DNA from: Pseudomonadota bacterium
Lineage (GTDB): Bacteria; Pseudomonadota; Gammaproteobacteria; QQUJ01
Assembly (NCBI GenBank): GCA_008501635.1
Contig: QQUJ01000006.1
Span: 1-64,000, forward strand
Direction of reading: 5' to 3'
Length of the DNA stretch: 64,000 nt
Shown here piece by piece: positions 38,938-47,428 of this stretch. The notes under the pieces were generated by a model. It worked only from the letters and a program-made list of their open reading frames with translations, had not been told where the DNA came from and did no database searches. The position numbers and the translations under genes were made by a program. Each line of letters opens with the position of its first letter. Within the stretch, counting starts at the first letter, position 1.

Positions 38938-39275
38938 CGTCTCTGTTCGTCCTTTGAAGGTGAAGAAATTCTGGACCAGCCTACACCGGTGGTCAAACTT
39001 GCCCGATATTGCGGATGGCGACGATACGGATAGGATGAAATCAGGTTGAACTGGCTGCCCGATACCGCTCTTCCACCTTGGCAACTCTTTTTATGCCGCC
39101 AAGACGCCAGGCGTGCAGATGAAAACACGGCCGCTAATGCTGAACATCATCGCGCACAGCCGATTGATGGCACAATTGATGGTTTTCTGGCGTTTCCTGC
39201 CGGATTGGCGAGAGTGGCGAATCCTCCCCAGCCTCCAAATTGCGCTAGCCACAGTACTACGCGTAAATTACAGGC
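38938..39275. other. Intergenic gap, ppc upstream region
   Basis: 338 bp without a supported gene between divergent genes. It contains a fragment (GCCGCCAAGACGCCAGGCG, 39095-39113) similar to one arm of the dispersed palindromes, without a matching second arm. Promoters for the dehydrogenase and ppc must lie here, but none stands out. Confidence 0.4.
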
Positions 39276-41930
39276 ATGAAGGACGACCCGGAACACAATC
39301 CCATCACCTCGTTGCGCGATGACGTACGCCTGCTCGGCGAACTGCTCGGGGAAACGCTCATCGAACAGGCCGGTCGCGAGGTATTCGACAAGGTCGAGGC
39401 CGTGCGCAAGCAGGCCAAGGCAATTCACGAAGCCAAGGGTTACGATCGCAGCGCACTGCACGACATCATCTCGGAACTCGCGCCGCAGGAGGTGCTGTCG
39501 GTGGCGCGCGCGTTCACACAGTTTCTCAATCTCGCCAACATCGCCGAACAGGCGCACGGCGCGCGCCCCTACGGTCAGGTAATCGCCGAGGCGCAAGACC
39601 CTGCGGCGCTGGATGCCTGTCTGGGGCGTCTGCTGAAATCAGGCATCACTTCCGAACGGCTACTGCAGACATTGCGCAACCTCAACATCGAATTGGTGCT
39701 CACCGCTCACCCGACCGAGGTCAAACGCCGCACGCTGATCCGCAAGGACAACAATATCGCTGCGCAACTGGAAGCGCTGGAACTGGCGCGACGTACCGGT
39801 GAACCGCAACGCCTGATCATCGACGAGTTGCGCCGCGAGATCAGCGCCTACTGGCTGACCGACGAGATCCGCCGTAAGCGTCCGACGCCGGTCGAAGAGG
39901 CGAAGTGGGGCTTCGCCGTGATCGAGACGGTGCTGTGGCAGGCGGTGCCGCGCTATCTGCGCAAACTCGACCGGCTGGTGCGCGCACACACCGGTGAATC
40001 GCTGCCGCTGGATCTTGCACCGGTGCGCTTTGGCAGCTGGATGGGTGGCGATCGCGACGGCAATCCCAACGTCACGCCCGACGTGACCCGCGAGGTGAGC
40101 CTGCTGGCGCGCTGGATGGCGGCGGATCTCTATTGGCGCGATATCAGCGTGCTGCGCGCCGAACTCTCGATGCGCAAGGCGAGCGATGAGCTGCGCGCAC
40201 GGGTCGGCGATTGCCCCGAACCCTACCGCGAACTGCTGCGCGAGGTGCGCGACCGCCTCGCCGCCACCCGCGACTGGGCCGAGGCGCGCATCGACCGCAC
40301 CCAACATCCCGGCCCGCGTCCCTATCTCACCCGCGAGCAGCTGCTGGAACCGTTGCTGCTCTGCTACCGCTCCCTGCACGAGGTGGGTGCCGGGCGCGTC
40401 GCCGACGGCAAGCTGCTCGATACGATCCGCCGGACGGTCTGCTTCGGCACCACGCTGATGCGCCTCGACATCCGCCAGGAATCGACGCGCCACAGCGATG
40501 TCTTCAATACCATCACCGAACATCTCGGTCTGGGTACCTACAACAGATGGGGCGAAGAGCGCCGCCAGCAGTGGCTGCTTTCCGAACTCGACAACCGCCG
40601 CCCGTTGATTCCGCCCGATCTGCCGGCCAATCCCGAAGTCCAGGAGGTGCTCGACACCTTCACCATGCTCGCCGACCGCGGCGAAGAGACGCTGGGCAGT
40701 TACATCATCTCCATGGCCACCGATCCCTCCGACGTGCTCGAAGTGGCGTTGTTGCAGAAAGAGGCGCGGCTGGCGCATCCCATGCCGGTGGTACCGCTCT
40801 TTGAAACACTGGACGATCTGGAGCAGGCGGCCGACAGCATCGACCGACTGCTCTCGTTGCCCGCCTACCGCTCGCGCATCGGCGATTTTCAGGAGGTGAT
40901 GATCGGTTACTCCGATTCCGCCAAGGATGCCGGGCTGCTGATGGCCGCGTGGGCGCAGTATCGCGCGCAGGAACAGCTCACCACGGTCTGCCGGCGTCAC
41001 GGCGTGCGCTTGCGTCTCTTTCACGGCCGTGGCGGTTCGGCCGGCCGCGGCGGTGCGCCCGCACACGCGGCGATACTGTCACAGCCCCCCGGATCGGTGA
41101 ACGGCAATCTGCGCGTCACCGAACAGGGCGAGATGATCCGCACCAAGTTCGGCCTGCCACGGCTGGCGCTGCGCACGCTGGAGAGCTACACCTCGGCGGT
41201 GCTGGAAGCGACGCTGGTACCGCCTCCGGAACCCAAGGCCGAATGGCGTGAACTGATCCAGCAACTGGCGGACGACTCCGTTGGCGGCTATCGCGAAATC
41301 GTGCGCGACACTCCACAGTTCGTGCCTTACTTTCGCGCCGCCACGCCGGAACAGGAACTGGGCGAACTGGCCATCGGCAGCCGCCCTGCGCGCCGCCGCG
41401 CCGAAGGCGGTATCGAAAGCCTGCGCGCCATTCCGTGGATATTCGCCTGGACGCAGAACCGCCTGCTGCTGCCGGCGTGGCTGGGCGTGGGTGTGGCGCT
41501 GCGCGAAGCGCTCGACAACGGACTGGGCCCGAAACTCACCGAGATGATCACCGAGTGGCCGTTCTTCGCCGCCACCCTCAATCTCGTCGAGATGGTGATC
41601 GCCAAGGCCGACCCCAATATCGCCGCCTGCTACGACGCCGGGCTGGTGCCCGCTGAGCTGCAGCCGCTGGGCGGTTCGCTGCGCCGGCGTTTTTTCCACA
41701 CGCGCCAGGCCGTACTCGATGTCATCGGGCATCAGGAACCGTTGCAGGGAAACCCGGACCTGCTGCGCTCCATCCAGGTGCGAAACCCCTACGCCGACGC
41801 GCTCAACCTCATGCAGGTGGAACTGCTCAGCGCCGTGCGCGAGCAAGGGAAAAACGCCGATCCACGGTTGCAGGATGCATTGCTGGTGACCATTGCGGGA
41901 ATCGCCGCAGGGATGCGCAATACAGGGTAG
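39276..41930 (+). CDS. ppc: Phosphoenolpyruvate carboxylase
   Basis: Anaplerotic enzyme (884 aa) that carboxylates PEP to oxaloacetate. Conserved motifs: VLTAHPTEVKRRT at about 146-158 (catalytic His), GGDRDGNPNVT, VMIGYSDSAKDAGLLMA at about 546-562, and the FHGRGGSAGRGGAP loop at about 589-602; the more usual form is FHGRGGTVGRGG. The C-terminus MRNTG is the family terminus. A full-length, apparently functional gene. Confidence 0.98.
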   Translation: MKDDPEHNPITSLRDDVRLLGELLGETLIEQAGREVFDKVEAVRKQAKAIHEAKGYDRSALHDIISELAPQEVLSVARAFTQFLNLANIAEQAHGARPYGQVIAEAQDPAALDACLGRLLKSGITSERLLQTLRNLNIELVLTAHPTEVKRRTLIRKDNNIAAQLEALELARRTGEPQRLIIDELRREISAYWLTDEIRRKRPTPVEEAKWGFAVIETVLWQAVPRYLRKLDRLVRAHTGESLPLDLAPVRFGSWMGGDRDGNPNVTPDVTREVSLLARWMAADLYWRDISVLRAELSMRKASDELRARVGDCPEPYRELLREVRDRLAATRDWAEARIDRTQHPGPRPYLTREQLLEPLLLCYRSLHEVGAGRVADGKLLDTIRRTVCFGTTLMRLDIRQESTRHSDVFNTITEHLGLGTYNRWGEERRQQWLLSELDNRRPLIPPDLPANPEVQEVLDTFTMLADRGEETLGSYIISMATDPSDVLEVALLQKEARLAHPMPVVPLFETLDDLEQAADSIDRLLSLPAYRSRIGDFQEVMIGYSDSAKDAGLLMAAWAQYRAQEQLTTVCRRHGVRLRLFHGRGGSAGRGGAPAHAAILSQPPGSVNGNLRVTEQGEMIRTKFGLPRLALRTLESYTSAVLEATLVPPPEPKAEWRELIQQLADDSVGGYREIVRDTPQFVPYFRAATPEQELGELAIGSRPARRRAEGGIESLRAIPWIFAWTQNRLLLPAWLGVGVALREALDNGLGPKLTEMITEWPFFAATLNLVEMVIAKADPNIAACYDAGLVPAELQPLGGSLRRRFFHTRQAVLDVIGHQEPLQGNPDLLRSIQVRNPYADALNLMQVELLSAVREQGKNADPRLQDALLVTIAGIAAGMRNTG

Positions 41931-41954
41931 TCCGGCCATCCCGACAATACGCGA

Positions 41955-42292
41955 TCAAACCGAATCCACAGGGCTGATCACGCCCCTTCCACCGCATTTG
42001 ACTACATGTGTATATATCTCGGTGGTTGCGACGTTGGAGTGCCCCAGCAATTCCTGAATCGAAAACAGTCGGGGACAGACCCTGAGGTTTCCAGGTCCGA
42101 CAAAAACTTCGAAACCTGCTGCTCTCCTAAATCCACCGGGTGTTTCTTGTCATGGAAACAGATGAACTTTCTGATCCAATTCAGGTAGGTTTTTTGGGTT
42201 TTACAGGCCAGCCCACGCTCTCGAATTACCGCGCGAACTTGTCGCAAGAAAGGACTCTTTTCCCTGTTCAAGGGTATAGGGATATCGTCCAT
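41955..42292 (-). pseudogene. Integron integrase remnant (intI)
   Basis: Starting at 42292 the frame encodes an N-terminal SAM-like integrase domain ([35 protein letters not shown], about residues 14-58). Near 42075 it breaks. In a different frame from about 42060 to the TGA at 41955 the extreme C-terminus of an integron integrase follows: [20 protein letters not shown] then [10 protein letters not shown]. That last motif is specific for IntI-type tyrosine recombinases, and the Tyr of IYTHV would be the catalytic nucleophile. About 200 residues, including the catalytic Arg/His and the IntI-specific insertion, are missing. The junction carries a CGGGGACAGACC scar. Confidence 0.85.
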
Positions 42293-42618
42293 GACATGCT
42301 TCTCCGAATACCGATGTTATTGACAGCAATACGACTGGGATCTGAGTCGGGAAGGTTCAAATCTACCCAGTTCAATGGAATCGTTCCGTATATTTCCAGG
42401 ACAGCAATTTTGGCGACGGAAAAACCATTGAATCTTCAAAGCGATAGGGATATGTTCTCTTTTGGACATAATAAATAGACGGCAGGGAATTAGCTGGAAC
42501 ACTTCCGTATAATTCTCTGACTGTAATTCCATCTCGTAGAATGCTTGGGGATTTTTTCGGCGTTGTCAGAAATAGACTGCGCGGGAGATATCTGAATTGT
42601 TCCGTTGAAAAAACTGTT
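42293..42618. other. AT-rich gap beside integrase remnant
   Basis: 326 bp in which attI and the integrase and cassette promoters would be expected. I cannot recognise a typical attI core (GTTRRRY) or confident promoters. Short open frames here are without family resemblance. Confidence 0.3.
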
Positions 42619-43128
42619 ATGAGTAATAAAATGGAACCTGAAAATCTGACACCTCGAGATTTAGATAAAGCAGGAAAGCTCGATGAAGTTAAAGCTTGGC
42701 TGAAAAATGATTTTGATAGGTCTAGAGATGCAGAGAGCCAAGCCATAAATGAGTTTGAGAAAACTCTGTGGCTCGCAAACTCAGCGGCGGCAACAATTAC
42801 AATTGGCTTCTTAACAAGCAATGATACCCCTACTATTTATCAATTCTATGGCAGCTTTTCTTTTGTTTTGGCCATAGTTTTACTTCTACTAATGAAACTA
42901 GTTGCTGAGTTCAATGCTTCCAGAGACAGATACCGCAGGCAAGATCATTCAGACAAGTTTTATACCGAAAATAGGCCGCTATCATTCATAAGTGGAATCG
43001 GGGATTTTTTGTTTAAGTTGCTTAATATCGCGTACAAAGGCCTTAAATACAGCTCCGCCTTTCTATTTGTTCTGGGCTGTTCCTTTACATTGGCAGGGGT
43101 GTACCCAAGCATTGAAACTCATAACTAG
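42619..43128 (+). CDS. Integron-cassette-like membrane protein
   Basis: Protein of 169 aa (MSNKMEPENLTPRDLD..), low GC compared with flanks. A charged N-terminal part is followed by two or three hydrophobic segments: IYQFYGSFSFVLAIVLLLLMKLV at about 72-94, and SSAFLFVLGCSFTLAGVY near the C-terminus. No family is recognised. The stop codon lies inside the first core of an attC site, the normal cassette arrangement. The start could also be ATG 42631. Confidence 0.6.
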   Translation: MSNKMEPENLTPRDLDKAGKLDEVKAWLKNDFDRSRDAESQAINEFEKTLWLANSAAATITIGFLTSNDTPTIYQFYGSFSFVLAIVLLLLMKLVAEFNASRDRYRRQDHSDKFYTENRPLSFISGIGDFLFKLLNIAYKGLKYSSAFLFVLGCSFTLAGVYPSIETHN

Positions 43129-43195
43129 GTGCTCAATTCGCAGCCTTCGGCTGCTGGGGCGCCGCAAAGCGGCGTGAACTAGCACGGCGTTAGGT
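43119..43195. other. attC recombination site (integron cassette end)
   Basis: The right core is GTTAGGT (43189-43195), fitting GTTRRRY exactly. The left end has CATAAC followed by the cassette stop TAG. GTGCT (43130-43134) pairs with AGCAC (43181-43185), giving the L''/L' stem with unpaired bases. Between them lie two hairpins (GCAGCCTTCGGCTGC and CGCCGCAAAGCGGCG). About 77 bp, typical for short attC sites. The left core is not a perfect RYYYAAC. Confidence 0.75.
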
Positions 43196-43211
43196 TTCAC
43201 CGATCAACGTC

Positions 43212-44126
43212 GTGGGAAAACCGTTCAGAACCGTAGTTGGTGGGCAAGTTCGTTTCGCTATACTCCCCGATGCGCCTTGTCCGTGTGGGTCGGCGTCGCC
43301 AGCCGAGAAGTGCTGCCTCACTTCTCGCGGTTTAGTCAAACAACCGGTTTCATCAAGCCCACCCGGAGCCGCTACCGGGAATCAAGTTGAGCGGTGCTAT
43401 GCAGCCCAGTTGAATGACTGCGGATCGGGAATTTCTAGAGAGCACTACGTTTCAGAAGTTCTGCTCAAGTTACTAGATTCCGAAGGTGCTTTGACAGTAT
43501 CAGGGCTCTCTTGGACCGGTGACGAGAGCAAGAAATTGAGTCCAAACTCATTGGCTTCGAAGGTACTTTGCGAGAGGCACAATTCGGCATTGGCAACTCT
43601 TGATGCAATAGCTCTAAGTATCTTTCAAGCTTTCGATGAGCGCGGTGCAGCGGGAAGTAAACAGAGGCGTCTACATCTATTCAGTGGCCATGATCTTGAG
43701 CGGTGGTTACTGAAAGCTTTGTGTGGTCTCGCAAGCTCGAACTCTTTCGTTCTCGATCGCCACGCCGATCTATCCATACCGAAGTACTGGTTGGACATTC
43801 TCTTCTCGGGTACGCAGTTTCCCGATGGGCAGGGGCTATACGTGTGCAGGTCAAAGGGGCATGAGTTCAAAGGGCCGAGCGGGCTCGCGATCCAGGCGAT
43901 CATCTCTGGCCATGGCAGACTTACCGGTATCGGATTCAAGATCTGCGGCTACGAGCTGGTATTGTCAATGTCCGGGTTTTCTTCGCGGAGATTCGATGGC
44001 AGGGAATTCGCGTATCGTCCGTTGGAGCTTTACGCTACGGCTAATGACTTCGAAAAGAGCATCGTCTTTTCTTGGGATGGCCAAGCTGATCTTGGGACTA
44101 TCGCAGTCAGCTTGGGCGAAACCTAA
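43212..44126 (+). CDS. Cassette protein with SEC-C-like zinc motif and HNH-like pattern
   Basis: Protein of 304 aa from GTG 43212. The N-terminus contains PCPCGSASPAEKCC at about 21-34, the CxCGSxxxxKxCC pattern of SEC-C zinc motifs. A second cysteine/histidine set follows: a Cys and His in CGSGISREHYVSE, and CERHNSAL about 45 residues later, an arrangement seen in HNH-type nucleases, but the catalytic residues cannot be confirmed. The remaining part is unrecognised. It follows the attC site within the island; the start is the only start codon close to the cassette boundary. Confidence 0.65.
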   Translation: MGKPFRTVVGGQVRFAILPDAPCPCGSASPAEKCCLTSRGLVKQPVSSSPPGAATGNQVERCYAAQLNDCGSGISREHYVSEVLLKLLDSEGALTVSGLSWTGDESKKLSPNSLASKVLCERHNSALATLDAIALSIFQAFDERGAAGSKQRRLHLFSGHDLERWLLKALCGLASSNSFVLDRHADLSIPKYWLDILFSGTQFPDGQGLYVCRSKGHEFKGPSGLAIQAIISGHGRLTGIGFKICGYELVLSMSGFSSRRFDGREFAYRPLELYATANDFEKSIVFSWDGQADLGTIAVSLGET

Positions 44127-44306
44127 TGTTTGTAAAAGATGCTATAAAATGCACAAAAAGGGGGCGGAGGGAATAAATATTCCATATGTTGCTTTCAAGC
44201 TAATGGGACACTGGCAAATGCGTAATACTCAAAGACAGCTTCGCCTGCTTCGCAGACTGCGGCCGGGGTTAATCGTAACCACCCACACAACAATATAAGC
44301 ATATAT

Positions 44307-44507
44307 ATGTCACCTCTACTTCTGACAATCATAAGCCTTATAGTAATAGGTATGGCTATTTGGGGTTTAATATCCGGCAAAATCATGGCTGGATCGAGAG
44401 GTCTACGACCAAATTATTATGCTAAAACAGATAGCCCGGTTTTATACTATAGTTTTATCTGTATTTACCTGTTAATTGGTGCGTTTTTACTATTCATAGC
44501 CTATTAG
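44307..44507 (+). CDS. Small two-helix membrane protein, possibly truncated
   Basis: ORF of 66 codons, AT-rich, with two hydrophobic helices (LLLTIISLIVIGMAIWGLI at about 4-22; YYSFICIYLLIGAFLLFIAY at about 47-66). No Shine-Dalgarno sequence is evident. The TAG stop (44505-44507) is the first three bases of the inverted-repeat element at 44505, so the element may have cut a longer gene. No family recognised. Confidence 0.45.
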   Translation: MSPLLLTIISLIVIGMAIWGLISGKIMAGSRGLRPNYYAKTDSPVLYYSFICIYLLIGAFLLFIAY

Positions 44508-44772
44508 AACCTATCTCAAAATCCCCCGCGAGCTGTGCCGGTCGCTCGTGGCTCCAGCGCCAAACGCGGCGAGCGTGGTTGGGTCATTCCCAATGAGCGA
44601 GCCGCAACACCGCGCTGGAGCCGCGAGCGCCCGGCCCTTCGGGTTGGCCCCAGAGGTGCGCTGGCGGTGTTCTCGACTTGCCAATAGCGTTGCTATTGGC
44701 TGCGCCTTCGGGCCTACCCAGCGCACCTCTGGGGCTCAACACAGCACGCGGGAGATTCTGCGATAGGTTCTA
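44505..44772. mobile_element. 268-bp nested-palindrome element (MITE-like)
   Basis: Ends TAGAACCTATC (44505-44515) and GATAGGTTCTA (44762-44772) are perfect 11-bp terminal inverted repeats. Inside are two long hairpins. The first pairs CGCTCGTGGCTCCAGCGC (44543-44560) with GCGCTGGAGCCGCGAGCG (44612-44629), one mismatch. The second pairs GCCCCAGAGGTGCGCTGG (44647-44664) with CCAGCGCACCTCTGGGGC (44718-44735), perfect, and has a smaller hairpin in its loop. No transposase ORF. A partial copy lies at 17885-17954. Confidence 0.75.
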
Positions 44773-44954
44773 GTAAAGAACCACGGATTCAGCCCATAGA
44801 TAAACAATCGGAGACAGACCACAGTTTCGAGCCGCCAGTTTCAGCCGCCTGGGTCAGAGAGCAATTATTTCCAGTAGAGGCAGCACCAATACTAGAGCGT
44901 GCGCTCTCTGGCCCGGATTTTCCCATATGCTGAATCTCCACCGACATATATGAA

Positions 44955-46379
44955 ATGAAAAGAGTAACCGCAGGAATAGCAATTATTACATTTTCCATGT
45001 CGAGCTATGCCTACGACATCCCTGAGAAAAATTGGGGTGTCGCTATAGGCATACGAAGCGCAACCATCCCGCTTAAGGCAAAAGAAGAAAACGTTCGGGA
45101 TCTGATCCCACTTCTATATTACGACGGCGATCGATTTTTTATTCGCGGTTTGAGCGGTGGTGTAAAGATATATAAAAACGATGCGTGGCAATTCAGCCTG
45201 CTTGGAAAGTACCGCTATTTTGACATTCCTGCGGAATATCAGAACCTGGTGCAGGGCAATGCGCTTGATATCGGCGGGCAAGTAAAATATCACTTTAACG
45301 ATAATTTTGAAGCCAACTTTGAGATATTACGCGACCAGGATAGTCGGTACTACACTTCCTTGAATACACGTTATTACTGGAAGTCCGGTTCCTGGGAATT
45401 GTTTCCATACGTCGATCTGCGCTTCAAGAGTGCTGACTTCAACAATTATTACTATGGTCTGGATGGCTTTAACAATCCGGCTACTCCATCCAGTACTTTA
45501 AACAATAAAATCGGCAGCGGGTTTGATATAACAGTGGGTAGCGAGTTGCGTTATCACGTAGTGAGCAATTTTTATCTTATCGGTCGCGCTCAGTATACTG
45601 TCCTGGATAGCAATACCCGCAACTCGATCAGCATCCAGGATGGCTCCTACGGTGAAGTCTATATGGGGGTCGCTTTCTTTAATGATAGAACCAACAGGAA
45701 AACACCGTCACTAATGTCAAAACCTTATATTCGGGTCGCTCATGGCTGGGCAACACCATCAAACGTGGGGGAGATTATTGAGTTTAACGTAGAGGATGAC
45801 GAGCAGAACAATCAGTTCACATCTTTTTTTTATGGGCATCCAATCGCGGACAGTCTGTTTGGAATTGAAGATCTCGATCTCTATATAACTACCGGTTATG
45901 TGTATCACCATGGCGCCAACCCCTACAGCCAGACTCTGATACCCGGGCAGGGCATCAACACGCCTGACTCGGTTGGTCTTGGCAATAACCCCTGTGACGG
46001 TGTTAATCCCTGTACAATCACCTATAACAAGCAGCCTAGCAGGGAATATATTCTGGCTATCAAGGCCTATTACAACATGACCTGGCCGGTGCGCTGGCGA
46101 ATTGGTCTGGCTGAGGGTTTGTCCTACATTGAGACCGTTGGCAATCTTGAACAAAGAGAGATGGACAAAAAAGGCTATCGCTCCAGTCAGCTCATGAACT
46201 ATATGGACATCACGGCCGATTTTAGTCTGGGCGACGCCTTTGGCGTTGGCACAATGCGTGAAGTCTACCTTGGCGCCGGCATTCACCATCGGTCTTCCAT
46301 ATTTGAATCATCATCTGCCTTCGGGCGGATAAAGGGCGGCAGCAACTATCTATCTCTTTATCTGCAATACCATTGGTAG
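44955..46379 (+). CDS. Outer membrane protein, MipA/OmpV-like with second barrel region
   Basis: Secreted protein of 474 aa: signal peptide MKRVTAGIAIITFSMSSYAY with likely cleavage after SSYA. Residues about 24-235 have the alternating aromatic beta-strand pattern of MipA/OmpV proteins (WGVAIGIRSATIP, RFFIRGLSGGVKIYKND, YYTSLNTRYYWKSG). Residues about 258-474 form a second strand-rich region ending in GAGIHHRSSIF and SNYLSLYLQYHW, which recalls PagL-type lipid A deacylase barrels; catalytic identity is not certain. Moderate GC, lower than the core genome, and located at the right of the island. Confidence 0.75.
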   Translation: MKRVTAGIAIITFSMSSYAYDIPEKNWGVAIGIRSATIPLKAKEENVRDLIPLLYYDGDRFFIRGLSGGVKIYKNDAWQFSLLGKYRYFDIPAEYQNLVQGNALDIGGQVKYHFNDNFEANFEILRDQDSRYYTSLNTRYYWKSGSWELFPYVDLRFKSADFNNYYYGLDGFNNPATPSSTLNNKIGSGFDITVGSELRYHVVSNFYLIGRAQYTVLDSNTRNSISIQDGSYGEVYMGVAFFNDRTNRKTPSLMSKPYIRVAHGWATPSNVGEIIEFNVEDDEQNNQFTSFFYGHPIADSLFGIEDLDLYITTGYVYHHGANPYSQTLIPGQGINTPDSVGLGNNPCDGVNPCTITYNKQPSREYILAIKAYYNMTWPVRWRIGLAEGLSYIETVGNLEQREMDKKGYRSSQLMNYMDITADFSLGDAFGVGTMREVYLGAGIHHRSSIFESSSAFGRIKGGSNYLSLYLQYHW

Positions 46380-46518
46380 TATGAAAAGTATGATATATGG
46401 AACCTATAACTTTCAGTCGGAGCAGTTTCGGAGTAAGCGTAGTATCAACCAAGACTGACCCCAGTGGTCTCCATCGAAGCGAATCTGCTCAGGCAACTGC
46501 CCGAAGGAATCTCCGGCC

Positions 46519-47244
46519 ATGATGAAGTGCGATCCTGTCACGGGCGCTTGCCTGCTGCCCGACCTGGACAAGCCCGTCGATTCCGCCGCACCTGCTGCGC
46601 GCCGCGGCTGGGCCATCCACTATATCGGCGATCCGATGTGCTCCTGGTGCTGGGGCATCTCGCCCACCGTCGGCGCAGTAGAGGCCTTCTGCGAGGCGGA
46701 GGGCATCGAATTCTCGATCACCATGGGCGGCCTGCGGGTGGGCGGCGGCGACCCGTGGAACGCGGAGTTCAAGGACTTTTTGCGCAACGAATGGCGGCAA
46801 ATCGCCCAGACCACCGGCCAGCCCTTCGGCTTCACGCTACTGGAGGCACCGCATTTCGACTATGATACCGAGCCCGCCTGCCGCGCCGTGGCGACCATCA
46901 AGCTGCTCCAGGCCCGGAATCGCCTTCCGATCTCGATCGCGTTGAAGTTTTTCTCGGCGGTTCAACACAAGTTCTATGTAGAGGGACAAGACCCCAAAGT
47001 GGTGGACTTCTACGCCAGCATCTGCGCCGGCCTGGCACTGGATTTCGACGAATTTCGTGCCGTGTTCGATTCACCAGAAGCCCGGCAGGCGGTTCAGCAG
47101 GAATTCGTTCGCTGCCGGCAATGGGGCGTGCGCTCCTTTCCGACGCTGCTGCTGGAGCGCCATGGCGAGACAGAGCCGCTGGCCGTGGGATTTGTCACGA
47201 CAGAGCAAATACTCTCTCGGCTGCGGCAAGAGATCACCGCGTGA
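46519..47244 (+). CDS. DsbA-family thioredoxin-fold protein
   Basis: Protein of 241 aa with the GDPMCSWCWGISP signature of the COG3531-type putative protein-disulfide isomerases (active-site CxxC at about residues 40-43), and the cis-Pro loop VRSFPTLLLE at about 206-215. The N-terminus has an additional CDPVTGAC pair. No signal peptide, so cytoplasmic. GC is back to the genome average, marking the right border of the island. Confidence 0.85.
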   Translation: MMKCDPVTGACLLPDLDKPVDSAAPAARRGWAIHYIGDPMCSWCWGISPTVGAVEAFCEAEGIEFSITMGGLRVGGGDPWNAEFKDFLRNEWRQIAQTTGQPFGFTLLEAPHFDYDTEPACRAVATIKLLQARNRLPISIALKFFSAVQHKFYVEGQDPKVVDFYASICAGLALDFDEFRAVFDSPEARQAVQQEFVRCRQWGVRSFPTLLLERHGETEPLAVGFVTTEQILSRLRQEITA

Positions 47245-47428
47245 GTCGAATCTCTCCATGCCCGCGAAGCAAAGGAGGGAAAGGGGGGGCAGATTTATTT
47301 TCCACGAAAACAACCTGTCTTTTGTTTCCCCGCTGCACCACATGATGTGGAAAAATTGTTAAAGGGGTCAAAGCCTTTTTTGCCTCTGGTCAATCCCGGG
47401 CCGCTGCGCTGAAGCAATATTGCGCCCG

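Noticed and set aside
39660-41066. 468-codon open frame on the minus strand opposite ppc
   Set aside because: It lies wholly inside ppc, which is certain; such long antisense frames are common in GC-rich codon usage and the sequence has no family resemblance.
42300-42375. tRNA-like T-loop (GGTTCAAATCT) near 42355
   Set aside because: The flanking bases do not form a T-stem, and no D-arm, anticodon arm or acceptor stem can be drawn.
44207-44290. Possible second attC before the 66-codon ORF (GGGGTTAATC near 44265)
   Set aside because: GTTAATC does not fit GTTRRRY and no matching left core or L''/L' pairing is visible.
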